Part shown: one piece after another, positions 45,635-53,445 of the stretch
Layout of the letters: each line of letters opens with the position of its first letter
Position numbering within the stretch: position 1 is the stretch's first letter
The notes under the pieces: generated by a model
What the model saw: only the letters and a program-made list of their open reading frames with translations
Databases searched by the model: none
Told to the model about the DNA's origin: nothing
Translations under genes and position numbers: made by a program
DNA from: Stakelama saccharophila
GTDB taxonomy: Bacteria; Pseudomonadota; Alphaproteobacteria; Sphingomonadales; Sphingomonadaceae
Length of the DNA: 64,000 bases
Direction of reading: 5' to 3'
NCBI RefSeq assembly: GCF_032229225.1
Contig: NZ_CP135076.1
Span: forward strand, 973,001-1,037,000

Positions 45635-46331
45635 GCGGGCCCTTCGACAGTTCCAGGAACCGCGCCGCGGCCTGGAATTCCGCACGGCGGTTCGCGGTTG
45701 CAGCCGTGGCGAGATCGTCCTCGCCCCATTGTTCTGCCTGCCAGTCTTCGTCGATACTCGCTGCCGTCCAGACCGCATCGGGCGTTGCCGCGCCCTCGGC
45801 CAGCGCGAGCGCCAGGACCAGCGAACCCGTGAGCGACACGATCGGCGACAGCGGCGCCAGAACGAAGGGATCGTACGCGGCCACCGCCCCGGCAAGGCGC
45901 GTGACGGTGGTTTCCGGCTGCGGCACGTGCATCACGCCGGCCGTGATCTCGAAACGGATGCCATAGCGGCCACGGCACCAGTCGAGAATCGGGTCCCAGG
46001 CATTCGCCTGCCGCGCGACCAGTTCGACGGGGCCTTCGGCACGATAATAGAGCAGATCGCTTTCGCCAAAGCGCGCGAGACCCGCCGCGAAGGCCGCGCG
46101 ATCGGGCCCCACCCGGTCGATCGCCGCATTGGCGAGACCCGTCAGCGGCATGGCACGTGGATCGACGGTTTCCGTCACCGCGCGCCATTCCTCCGCGATC
46201 GCGTCTGCGAGGGCCGCCGTCGGCACGGCCAGCGGGGCGCGACCCGGCGTTCGCACGGGGCGGCCGTCCAGCGCAATGCTCCGCCGGTCCCCTTCCGGGA
46301 CCACGCTCACGTCCCTCCAAAACCGCTTCAT
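45612..46331 (-). CDS. ATP12-family F1-ATPase assembly chaperone
   Basis: A 239-residue ATP12 homologue, the chaperone that helps assemble the F1 alpha subunit (known for mitochondria; bacterial members are alphaproteobacterial). Motifs are the N-terminal KRFWRDVSVV with LDGRPVRTPGRAPLAVPTAA, LADAIAEEWRAV, MPLTGLANAAID and YRAEGPVELVARQANAWDPI. It is the last gene of a five-gene unit whose members overlap by one to four bases. Confidence 0.9.
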   Translation of the reverse strand: MKRFWRDVSVVPEGDRRSIALDGRPVRTPGRAPLAVPTAALADAIAEEWRAVTETVDPRAMPLTGLANAAIDRVGPDRAAFAAGLARFGESDLLYYRAEGPVELVARQANAWDPILDWCRGRYGIRFEITAGVMHVPQPETTVTRLAGAVAAYDPFVLAPLSPIVSLTGSLVLALALAEGAATPDAVWTAASIDEDWQAEQWGEDDLATAATANRRAEFQAAARFLELSKGPLTSPGDG

Positions 46332-46546
46332 GGCTTCGGAGTGCGCCACTTGCGGGCGAGCGCGCGCGGCACGGTCGCGATCATGTAGAGCGCGGCGAGA
46401 ACGATCGCGACGCCCAGAATCCTGGTTGTCGTGTCGGTCGCGCGCGCCAGCAGCAGCACCCCGAGCACCGCGCCGGCGGCGCCGGCGATACGGGTCAGGG
46501 TCATGGCGAAATAGCGCGTGCGCGCCGTCCGGTCCGGGTCGGTCAT
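46328..46546 (-). CDS. 72-residue two-helix membrane protein
   Basis: A small protein with two predicted helices (IAGAAGAVLGVLLLARA and RILGVAIVLAALYMIATVPR) and a basic C-terminus. It overlaps the HAD gene upstream and the ATP12 gene downstream by four bases each (ATGA), which strongly supports it as a real coupled gene. Function is unknown. Position beside an ATPase-assembly chaperone is suggestive only. Confidence 0.8.
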   Translation of the reverse strand: MTDPDRTARTRYFAMTLTRIAGAAGAVLGVLLLARATDTTTRILGVAIVLAALYMIATVPRALARKWRTPKP

Positions 46547-47205
46547 AGCGTCTCCAGATGCGGGCCGATCCCGCTGGCATGGCTGGCGACATGGCGCGCG
46601 CCGGCCGCGGTCAGTTCGTGCGGCGCATGATAGCCCCAACCGACGCCCAGCGGATGCACGCCCGCTGCCACGCCCATTGCCATGTCGAAGCTGGTGTCGC
46701 CGATCATCACCGTCGTTTCCGGTTCCGCGCCCGCCTCTGCCATGGCGGCCTCGACCATCGCGGGATGCGGCTTGGATGGATGGCGGTCGGCGGTCTGCAA
46801 AGTGACGAAATGGCGGGTGATTTCGTGATGCGCAAGGATCAGCGACAGGCCGCGATCGGACTTGCCCGTGGCGACCCCCAGCAGCCAGCCGGCCGCATCC
46901 AGCGCGACCAGCGTTTCAACGATACCGTCATATAGCGGTTCGGCCAGCATGGTCCCGGACGTGCGCATTCTGATGAACTGCTGGCGATAGGTCTCGGCGA
47001 TGATGCGGTGAAGCGCGTCATCGGCCTCCGGCAGCAATTGCGCCGCCGCTTCGACGAGGCTGAGGCCGACGATGCGCCGGATCGCCTCGCGCGTCGGCGG
47101 GTCGAGGCGGTGGGCGGAAAACGCCTCTTCCATCGCCAGGCAGATATTGGCCTGGCTGTCGACCAACGTGCCGTCGCAGTCGAACAGGGCGAGGCGATTG
47201 CTCAT
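46543..47205 (-). CDS. HAD-family phosphatase (phosphoglycolate phosphatase-like)
   Basis: A 220-residue haloacid-dehalogenase hydrolase. It has motif I LFDCDGTLVDSQ (nucleophile and acid Asp), motif II LLGVATGKSDRG, motif III lysine in DRHPSKPHPAM and motif IV MIGDTSFDMAMGVAAG. The helical cap (about 20-85) resembles Gph/PgmB-type enzymes. The substrate is not determinable. It overlaps its neighbours on both sides by four bases. Confidence 0.92.
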   Translation of the reverse strand: MSNRLALFDCDGTLVDSQANICLAMEEAFSAHRLDPPTREAIRRIVGLSLVEAAAQLLPEADDALHRIIAETYRQQFIRMRTSGTMLAEPLYDGIVETLVALDAAGWLLGVATGKSDRGLSLILAHHEITRHFVTLQTADRHPSKPHPAMVEAAMAEAGAEPETTVMIGDTSFDMAMGVAAGVHPLGVGWGYHAPHELTAAGARHVASHASGIGPHLETL

Positions 47206-47405
47206 GCGTGGCGCATCCAACGGGCGATAGCAGCGCGGCGTCCCCGCCCTTCCAGCGCATCCGCCGCGGCGAGCCGCGCGGCGTCGGGCTTGTTCCGGTC
47301 GCGCTTCGTCGTGCCGCGCCACGCTTGCACGCCCAGCACGACACCGCGGATGCCGTCGAGCATCCGGGGCGTCGTGCTGGCTTCGTCCACGGGGGCCGGG
47401 TGCAT
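47202..47405 (-). CDS. 67-residue basic protein of unknown function
   Basis: A small arginine/alanine-rich protein (LDGIRGVVLGVQAWRGTTKR; AARLAAADALEGRGRRAAIA). Its ATG overlaps the pseudouridine-synthase stop by one base (TGATG), and its stop overlaps the HAD start by four. Filling this slot exactly is good evidence that it is translated. No family or motif is recognised; it may bind nucleic acid, judging only from charge. Confidence 0.7.
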   Translation of the reverse strand: MHPAPVDEASTTPRMLDGIRGVVLGVQAWRGTTKRDRNKPDAARLAAADALEGRGRRAAIARWMRHA

Positions 47406-48487
47406 CAGTCCTTGCCGCGCCGGCGCCGCTCGCCGCGCCGTTCCTTGCGAACCGCCTTGGCGTGCGCCTTCGCCTTCTGCTTTTTCTCGGCGCGGGAGGC
47501 GGGCGGTGGCCCGTCCTCGATCGGCAGCGCATCGCCAAGGGCGGGATCGAAGCCGAGCATCCCCATGCTCTCTGCGAAATGGTGCGGCAGCTCGGCGGTC
47601 ACGTCGATCTTTTCGCCGTCGGGATGGCCGATGCGCAGCCGCCGGGCGTGCAGATGCATCTTGCGGCTGACCCCGCCGGTCAGGAAGGCTTCCTGACCGC
47701 CATATTTGCCGTCGCCCACGATCGGATGACCGATCGCGGCGAGGTGGACGCGAAGCTGGTGGGTGCGGCCGGTAAAGGGCTGTAGCTCGACCCAGGCCGC
47801 CTTGTTTCCGGCGCGCTCGATGATGCGATACCGGGTCCGGGCTGGCTGGCCGTTCTCCTCGTCCACATGCATCTTCTCGCCGCCGGTGCCGGGTTGTTTC
47901 GACAGCGGCAGGTCGATTACGCCGTCGGCGATCTCCGGCACGCCCACGATCAGCGCCCAGTAGATCTTCCTGGCGCTGCGACCGGAAAAATGCTTCGAGA
48001 AATATGCGGCCGCCCGCGCCGTGCGCGCGACGAGCAATGCGCCGGACGTATCCTTGTCCAGCCGGTGGACGAGCTTGGGCCGCCCTTCCAATCCGAAGGT
48101 CAGTGCATCGAGCAGGCCGTCGACATGCTCCGTCGTCCTGGTGCCGCCCTGCGTCGCAAGGCCCGGCGGCTTGTTGAGCACCAGCGCCTGGTCGTCGCGG
48201 TGGATGACGAGTTCGCGCGCGAACGCTTCCTGTTCGGGCGTCAGCGGTGCCCGCTCACGCTTCTTCTTCGGCGCCTTGGCGGGTTCGGCGGGCGGCACGC
48301 GGATGACCTGACCGGCGACGATGCGGTCGCCGGGCGCGGCGCGGGTGCCGTCGACGCGAAGCTGGCCTGTGCGGGCCCAGCGCGACACGATGTTGAACGT
48401 CGCCTCCGGCATGTGCCGCTTGAACCAACGGTCGAGCCGGATGCCGTCATCGTCCGCATCGACGGTATATTGGCGGACGTCGCTCAT
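47405..48487 (-). CDS. RluA-family pseudouridine synthase
   Basis: A 360-residue RluC/RluD-type pseudouridine synthase. It has an N-terminal S4-like region (IRLDRWFKRHMPEATFNIVS), the catalytic motif LVHRLDKDTSGALLVARTA with the nucleophile Asp, and PFTGRTHQLRVHLAAIGHPI. The C-terminus is an unusually long lysine/arginine-rich tail (EKKQKAKAHAKAVRKERRGE) that likely grips rRNA. The ATG at 48487 is the start. It heads the operon with the 67-aa, HAD, 72-aa and ATP12 genes. Modified position unknown. Confidence 0.93.
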   Translation of the reverse strand: MSDVRQYTVDADDDGIRLDRWFKRHMPEATFNIVSRWARTGQLRVDGTRAAPGDRIVAGQVIRVPPAEPAKAPKKKRERAPLTPEQEAFARELVIHRDDQALVLNKPPGLATQGGTRTTEHVDGLLDALTFGLEGRPKLVHRLDKDTSGALLVARTARAAAYFSKHFSGRSARKIYWALIVGVPEIADGVIDLPLSKQPGTGGEKMHVDEENGQPARTRYRIIERAGNKAAWVELQPFTGRTHQLRVHLAAIGHPIVGDGKYGGQEAFLTGGVSRKMHLHARRLRIGHPDGEKIDVTAELPHHFAESMGMLGFDPALGDALPIEDGPPPASRAEKKQKAKAHAKAVRKERRGERRRRGKD

Positions 48488-48573
48488 GCGACGGACCGGA
48501 CGGGTGCGATGGAATCCATGACCGGCGCTGTAAACGGGATTCCCGGCCAAGGAAACCGCCGGCGACCGCGACG

Positions 48574-49326
48574 CTAGACGCCGCGATTGGCGACCAGATC
48601 GATATCGGTGCCGCCGCCTTTGCGCGGCGTCATGAACAGGACATAAGCGCCGCCGTCGCTTGTACGCGTGCCGCCCAGGATATGCTCGTTGCCGTCCACC
48701 TGATGCTCGGCGTCATACCCTGCGCGCCGGGCCTGCGTATAATACCAGTCGAGCATGTGCTGCATGGGCTGATCGGCCCAGAAGCTGACGACGCGCAGAT
48801 GGCAGCGGCCGCCGGTCGAACCCGCGGCTTCGATCACATGCGCCCTGGGATAGAGGGCCAGGCCGTCGGGAAGGCGTTGCGCCCATTTCGCCGAATAATC
48901 GAGGTCGGCAGCACACCCCTTCGCCGCGGGCTGGTTGGCGGCGAGCGCGCCGATCGTCAGCGATTCGCGACCCGCCTCGCATTCGGAGCAGGCCTTTGCC
49001 TTCACAGGCGCCGGCGCGCGCATCAGCTTGCCGTCGGCTGCCGCGCGCCGGGCGGTTCCGGTCTTGGGAACGCCGGCCGAATAGGGCTGGCTGGGTGGCC
49101 GGATCGCGCCGCCGTTCGATTGGCCGACCAGATCGGGGTCGACCATGATCTGGTCCCGCAGGGCGCCGGTGATCGCCGGGTCGACGCCGTTGCCCTGACC
49201 GATCAGTTGGTTGTCCAGCGCGCCGAGATCCTGATCGTCGTCATTGCCGCTGCAGGCCGCGAGGGCCAAGGGTAGCAGCAGGAACGCTGCGGTTCGACGC
49301 CGGGTGTGGCGAGGGGTCGCGATCAT
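48574..49326 (-). CDS. Predicted lipoprotein, unknown function
   Basis: A 250-residue protein with signal and lipobox (PLALAACSGN). An Asp/Asn-rich low-complexity stretch follows, then a C-terminal domain of about 120 residues (MLDWYYTQARRAGYDAEHQV; YVLFMTPRKGGGTDIDLVAN) with four cysteines. The C-terminal half looks like a small alpha/beta domain acting on the cell surface or in the periplasm. GGAG lies nine bases before the ATG. The upstream gap 49327-49499 is AT-richer than average and probably promoter-bearing. Confidence 0.8.
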   Translation of the reverse strand: MIATPRHTRRRTAAFLLLPLALAACSGNDDDQDLGALDNQLIGQGNGVDPAITGALRDQIMVDPDLVGQSNGGAIRPPSQPYSAGVPKTGTARRAAADGKLMRAPAPVKAKACSECEAGRESLTIGALAANQPAAKGCAADLDYSAKWAQRLPDGLALYPRAHVIEAAGSTGGRCHLRVVSFWADQPMQHMLDWYYTQARRAGYDAEHQVDGNEHILGGTRTSDGGAYVLFMTPRKGGGTDIDLVANRGV

Positions 49327-49499
49327 GTGCCGTTGCTCCTTTTACCGTCGAACCATGTCGGATCGCGGCCAAGAAAGCATTGAAGTTAAAGGTTAACCGG
49401 CAAATTTTTCGTTAAGCATGCGTCCCGGACCGGAACTGCGAGGGGAGCAGTAGGTGTATTATCTTGCCAATACGCGCCGTTCCCATCATTATTGCACCC

Positions 49500-49721
49500 A
49501 TGCTCAACCTGTTTTCGATTCTGATCGGTATTTTCGCGCTGTTGTTCGCGGTTGTCGCCTTCACGCCGCTGATCGGCGCGCTCAATTGGATCGTGGTGCC
49601 CATCGCGATCGTCGGCGCGGGTATCGGGGCGCTGTCGAGCCGGAACGGCGGCCGCAACCTGAATATTCTGGTGATCGTGATCGGCGTGGTGCGGCTGATG
49701 CTGGGCGGCGGCATCCTTTAG
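49500..49721 (+). CDS. Small hydrophobic membrane protein
   Basis: A 73-residue protein made of two or three membrane helices (MLNLFSILIGIFALLFAVVA; WIVVPIAIVGAGIGALSS; NILVIVIGVVRLMLGGGIL). No good Shine-Dalgarno precedes the ATG; a TTG 36 bases earlier is an alternative. It is a typical short transmembrane hypothetical protein; function unknown. Confidence 0.7.
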   Translation: MLNLFSILIGIFALLFAVVAFTPLIGALNWIVVPIAIVGAGIGALSSRNGGRNLNILVIVIGVVRLMLGGGIL

Positions 49722-49744
49722 ACCCGCCGCCCGCCCGCGCAGGA

Positions 49745-50557
49745 TCAGATCCGCTCGGTGCCCGGATAGGCGAGCAGAAGGTCGCTTTCGGCGTCGCCGT
49801 GTATTGCGCAGGACCCGGTCAGGGTGAGGCATTCACCGGCTTTCCAGGGCACGCCGTCGACCACGCCTCGCCCGCGAATCGGGACCAGCCAGGCGGTGCG
49901 CCCTTCGGGCAGCGTCACGGTCCTCTCCCCACCGGGCCACCGTTCCAGGACGAATTTCGGGCCTTCGACGAGGATGTCGCGATCTCCGGCCACTTTTCCC
50001 GGCATCGGCTGCGGGCGATAGGGTTTTGCGTCCGCCACCGCGATTCCTTCGTCGAGATGCAATTCGCGTGGCCGGCCGTAATCGTATAGGCGGTATGTCG
50101 TTTCCGAATTCTGCTGCACTTCGATCAGCGTGATTCCGGCACCGATCGCGTGGATCGTTCCCGAAGCGGAATAGAAGAAATCGCCCGCCTTGACCGGTTT
50201 CCAGTCGAGCAACTGTTCGATGCTCCCGTCGAGCGCGGCGCGGCGCAGCGTCTCGTCGTCCACCGGTTCCCTGGTTCCCAGCGCGATGGTCGAATCGGGC
50301 TCGGCGTCCAGGATCAGCCAGCATTCGTCCTTGCCGCGCGGCAAACCGCGGGCATGCGCCTGGGCATCGTCGGGATGGACCTGCACCGACAGCTTTTCGC
50401 TGGTGAACAGATATTTGACGAGAAGGTCGGGCGTCGAATCGCCGGGCGTCTGGAACCACACCTCGCCGATCGGCTCCTCATCGGCCGGCGGATCGGGAAA
50501 ACCGGGCCACAGGTCATGGCGACCCCAGGGTTTGGCGACGCGGTGCGTGGCGAGCAT
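49745..50557 (-). CDS. manA: Mannose-6-phosphate isomerase, class I
   Basis: A 270-residue cupin-type zinc isomerase that interconverts fructose-6-phosphate and mannose-6-phosphate, the entry to GDP-mannose. The short form has KPWGRHDLWPGFP, GEVWFQTPGD, LSVQVHPDDAQAHARGLP with metal-binding Gln and His, SASGTIHAIGAGITLIEVQQ and a second cupin domain to the C-terminus. It may feed the exopolysaccharide locus at 14-32 kb (inference). It is divergent from bamD. Confidence 0.92.
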   Translation of the reverse strand: MLATHRVAKPWGRHDLWPGFPDPPADEEPIGEVWFQTPGDSTPDLLVKYLFTSEKLSVQVHPDDAQAHARGLPRGKDECWLILDAEPDSTIALGTREPVDDETLRRAALDGSIEQLLDWKPVKAGDFFYSASGTIHAIGAGITLIEVQQNSETTYRLYDYGRPRELHLDEGIAVADAKPYRPQPMPGKVAGDRDILVEGPKFVLERWPGGERTVTLPEGRTAWLVPIRGRGVVDGVPWKAGECLTLTGSCAIHGDAESDLLLAYPGTERI

Positions 50558-50712
50558 GGTAGCGGGCAAGGCAGGTCCTCCAGACAAAGAGTGATGGCGG
50601 GCATATAAATACAACATGCCGGTTGCGCGATCCCCGTCGTCGCACCGGTTGTCGACACGTTCATGCGAAAATCGTTGTTTGCCCCGCCAAGGCTCGGCTA
50701 TGAGGCACGACC

Positions 50713-51519
50713 ATGCGTAACACGATGTCCCGTTCGCTCGTCCTGGGCCTGATGCTTGCCGGCGCGGCCACGATTTCCGGTTGTGCCAAAACTGGCGGCT
50801 CGACCGATGTTCCCTATGTCGCGCGCGACGTCGGCACGCTGTATTCCGCAGCGAAAGAGCGTCTCGACGACGGGCAGTACAAGCTGGCCGCCGCCCTGTT
50901 CAGCGAGGTGGAGCGCCAGCACCCCTTCTCCGTCTGGGCGCGCCGTGCCCAGTTGATGGGCGCGTTCAGCTATTATCTGGACAAGGATTACACCCACGCC
51001 ATCCAGTCGGCGCAGCGGTTCATCGCGGCGCATCCCGGCAATGCGGATGCGCCCTATGCCTATTACCTGGTGGCGCTTTCCTATTACGAGCAGATTTCGG
51101 ACGTGGCGCATGATCAGGGCATCACGCAGCAGGCGCTCGATGCGCTCGGCGAATTGCAGCGCCGTTATCCGCAGAGCCGCTATGCCGCCGATGCGCGGTT
51201 GAAGATGGATCTGGTGCGCGATCATCTCGCGGGCAAGGAGATGGAAGTCGGCCGCTTCTACGAGGATCGCGGCCGGTGGCTGGCGGCTTCGATGCGGTTC
51301 CGCACCGTCGTCGAGAATTACCAGACGACGACGCAGGTGCCCGAAGCGCTGATGCGCCTGACCGAAACCTATCTGGCGCTGGGCATGCCGGAAGAGGCGC
51401 GCAAGTCGGCCGCCACGCTGGGGGCCAATTATCCCGGCAGCGATTGGTATCAGCGGGCCTATGAACTGTTCCGTGACAAGGCGCCGAAGGCCGCGCAATC
51501 GGCCGACGCCGGAGCCTGA
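50713..51519 (+). CDS. bamD: Outer-membrane assembly lipoprotein BamD
   Basis: A 268-residue BAM-complex lipoprotein with lipobox ISGC and TPR-like repeats (LYSAAKERLDDGQYKLAAAL; FSEVERQHPFSVWARRAQLM; LGELQRRYPQSRYAADARLK). It supports insertion of beta-barrel proteins into the outer membrane. recN follows 24 bases later in the same direction, a common arrangement in this lineage. Confidence 0.95.
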   Translation: MRNTMSRSLVLGLMLAGAATISGCAKTGGSTDVPYVARDVGTLYSAAKERLDDGQYKLAAALFSEVERQHPFSVWARRAQLMGAFSYYLDKDYTHAIQSAQRFIAAHPGNADAPYAYYLVALSYYEQISDVAHDQGITQQALDALGELQRRYPQSRYAADARLKMDLVRDHLAGKEMEVGRFYEDRGRWLAASMRFRTVVENYQTTTQVPEALMRLTETYLALGMPEEARKSAATLGANYPGSDWYQRAYELFRDKAPKAAQSADAGA

Positions 51520-51543
51520 CCTGACCGGGAGGCGTCCGCCGCC

Positions 51544-53205
51544 ATGCTGACCGCGCTGTCGATCCGCGATGTCGTGCTGATCGAGGCGCTGGACCTCGAC
51601 TTCCATGCCGGGCTGGGCGTGCTGACCGGCGAAACCGGCGCGGGCAAGTCGATCCTGCTCGATGCGCTCGGTCTGGCGCTGGGCGCGCGCGGCGATACCG
51701 GCCTTGTCCGGCAGGGGGCCGACCGGGCGATGGTGACCGCGAGCTTCGTTCCGCCCGCCGCCGATGGCGCGATCGCCGAAATGCTCGGCGAGGCCGGTGT
51801 CGTGATCGAACCGGGCGAGCCGTTGATGATCCGGCGTATGGTGCGGGCCGATGGCGGCAGCCGGGCCTTCGTCAGCGACCAGCCGGTTTCCGCCGGTCTG
51901 TTGCGCGAACTCGGTCAGCATCTCGTCGAAATCCATGGGCAGCATGACGATCGCGGACTGCTCAATTCACGCGGGCACCGGGCATTGCTCGACACTTATG
52001 GCCGGCTCGATACCGCTTCGGTGGCGGGTGCGTATCGCGCGTGGCGTGCCGCCGACGCGCAGCTTGCCGAGGCGCGGGCCGAGCAGGAAGCGGCCGAGCG
52101 CGACCGGGAATGGTTGGAACATGCCGTGGCGGAGCTGACCCGTTTCGCGCCGGAACCGGGCGAGGAGGCAGAACTCGCCGAACGGCGCGCCACCATGCAG
52201 CGGGGCGAGAAGATCGCCGGCGACCTGCAGGGGGTGGCCGATCTGCTCGACGGGTCGGACGGCGGACTGGCGCGATTGCGTCAGGCGGCGCGCATCCTCG
52301 ACCGGATTTCGGGCGATCACGAAGCACTGGCCGATGCGCTCGAAGCGCTCGATCGCGCCATTATCGAGGCGGGAACGACGCAGGAACGGGTCGACGAAGC
52401 GGCCGAAGCGCTGGCCTTCGACCCCGCCGCGCTGGAAGCCGACGAGGCGCGGCTGTTCGATCTGCGTGCGCTCGCGCGCAAACACCAGGTGCAGCCCGAC
52501 GATCTGGCGGAGCTTGCCGAGACACTGGCTGCGCGGCTGGAGCGGATCGAAAGCAGTGGTGCCGGGATCGCGAAGATCGAGGCGGAAGCCGCAGCCGCGC
52601 ACCGCGCCTATCGCGAAGCCGCCGATGCGCTTAGTATTGCCCGCAATAAGGCCGCCGAACGACTCGATGCCGCCGTCGCGGCCGAGCTGAAGCCGCTCAA
52701 GCTGGACGCCGCCCGCTTCCGCACCCGCGTCGAGCCGCTGCCCGAGGCGCAGTGGACCGCACAGGGGCGCGACCGCGTGGAGTTCGAGATCGCGACCAAT
52801 CCCGGCGCGCCCTTCGGTCCGCTGATCAAGATCGCCTCGGGCGGCGAGCTGTCGCGCTTCATCCTGGCGCTGAAGGTGGCGCTCGCCGAAGAGGGCGGGG
52901 CGCGCACGCTGATCTTCGACGAGATCGACCGCGGCGTGGGCGGCGCCGTCGCCGACGCCATCGGCGAAAGGCTGGCGCGCCTGGCAGGCGGTGCCCAGTT
53001 GCTGGTGGTGACGCACAGTCCGCAGGTCGCGGCGCGCGGCAACCATCACCTGCTGATCGCCAAGGCGCATGACGGTATCGTCACCCGTACCGGCGTCACC
53101 CCGCTCGGTGCCGAGGCACGCCGCGAGGAGATCGCACGGATGCTGTCGGGCGCCGAGATCACAGACGAGGCCCGGGCGCAGGCCGAGCGCCTACTGGCGG
53201 CGTAG
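51544..53205 (+). CDS. recN: DNA repair protein RecN
   Basis: A 553-residue SMC-like ATPase for double-strand break repair. It has Walker A GETGAGKSILLDALG (about 32), a central coiled-coil, the signature region KIASGGELSRFILALKVAL and Walker B LIFDEIDRGVGGAVADAIGE followed by VVTHSPQVAARGNHH. Length and architecture are normal. Confidence 0.97.
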   Translation: MLTALSIRDVVLIEALDLDFHAGLGVLTGETGAGKSILLDALGLALGARGDTGLVRQGADRAMVTASFVPPAADGAIAEMLGEAGVVIEPGEPLMIRRMVRADGGSRAFVSDQPVSAGLLRELGQHLVEIHGQHDDRGLLNSRGHRALLDTYGRLDTASVAGAYRAWRAADAQLAEARAEQEAAERDREWLEHAVAELTRFAPEPGEEAELAERRATMQRGEKIAGDLQGVADLLDGSDGGLARLRQAARILDRISGDHEALADALEALDRAIIEAGTTQERVDEAAEALAFDPAALEADEARLFDLRALARKHQVQPDDLAELAETLAARLERIESSGAGIAKIEAEAAAAHRAYREAADALSIARNKAAERLDAAVAAELKPLKLDAARFRTRVEPLPEAQWTAQGRDRVEFEIATNPGAPFGPLIKIASGGELSRFILALKVALAEEGGARTLIFDEIDRGVGGAVADAIGERLARLAGGAQLLVVTHSPQVAARGNHHLLIAKAHDGIVTRTGVTPLGAEARREEIARMLSGAEITDEARAQAERLLAA

Positions 53206-53226
53206 GCAAACGGGCGCCTTTAGTTG

Positions 53227-53314
53227 GACCCGTTTGCCCTGAGCTTGTCGGTGCTGTCCTTCTTCTCCGCGTCAGAAGAAGGGCAGGGCTTCGACGGGCT
53301 CAGCCCGAACGGGA
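53227..53314. repeat. Palindromic element after recN, family D
   Basis: Arms ACCCGTTTGCCCTGAGCTTG and GGGCTTCGACGGGCTCAGCC, ending CCGAACGGGAT, flank a TCTTCTCC.../...AGAAGAAGGG inner stem. A further partial end, GGACCCGTTCGCCCTC, lies near 53351. The rest of the 240-base gap holds the promoter of the next gene but shows nothing else clear. Confidence 0.75.
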
Positions 53315-53445
53315 TCGGGCGTGCTGGATCAGGTGTAGGGTAGGTGCCTTTGGACCCGTTCGCCCTCTGGCATCGGCTCATTCCGGATCGAAAATTCGGC
53401 AGCAACGCTTGTATCGCATCACTACCACAATGAGAGGCCTCCTGC

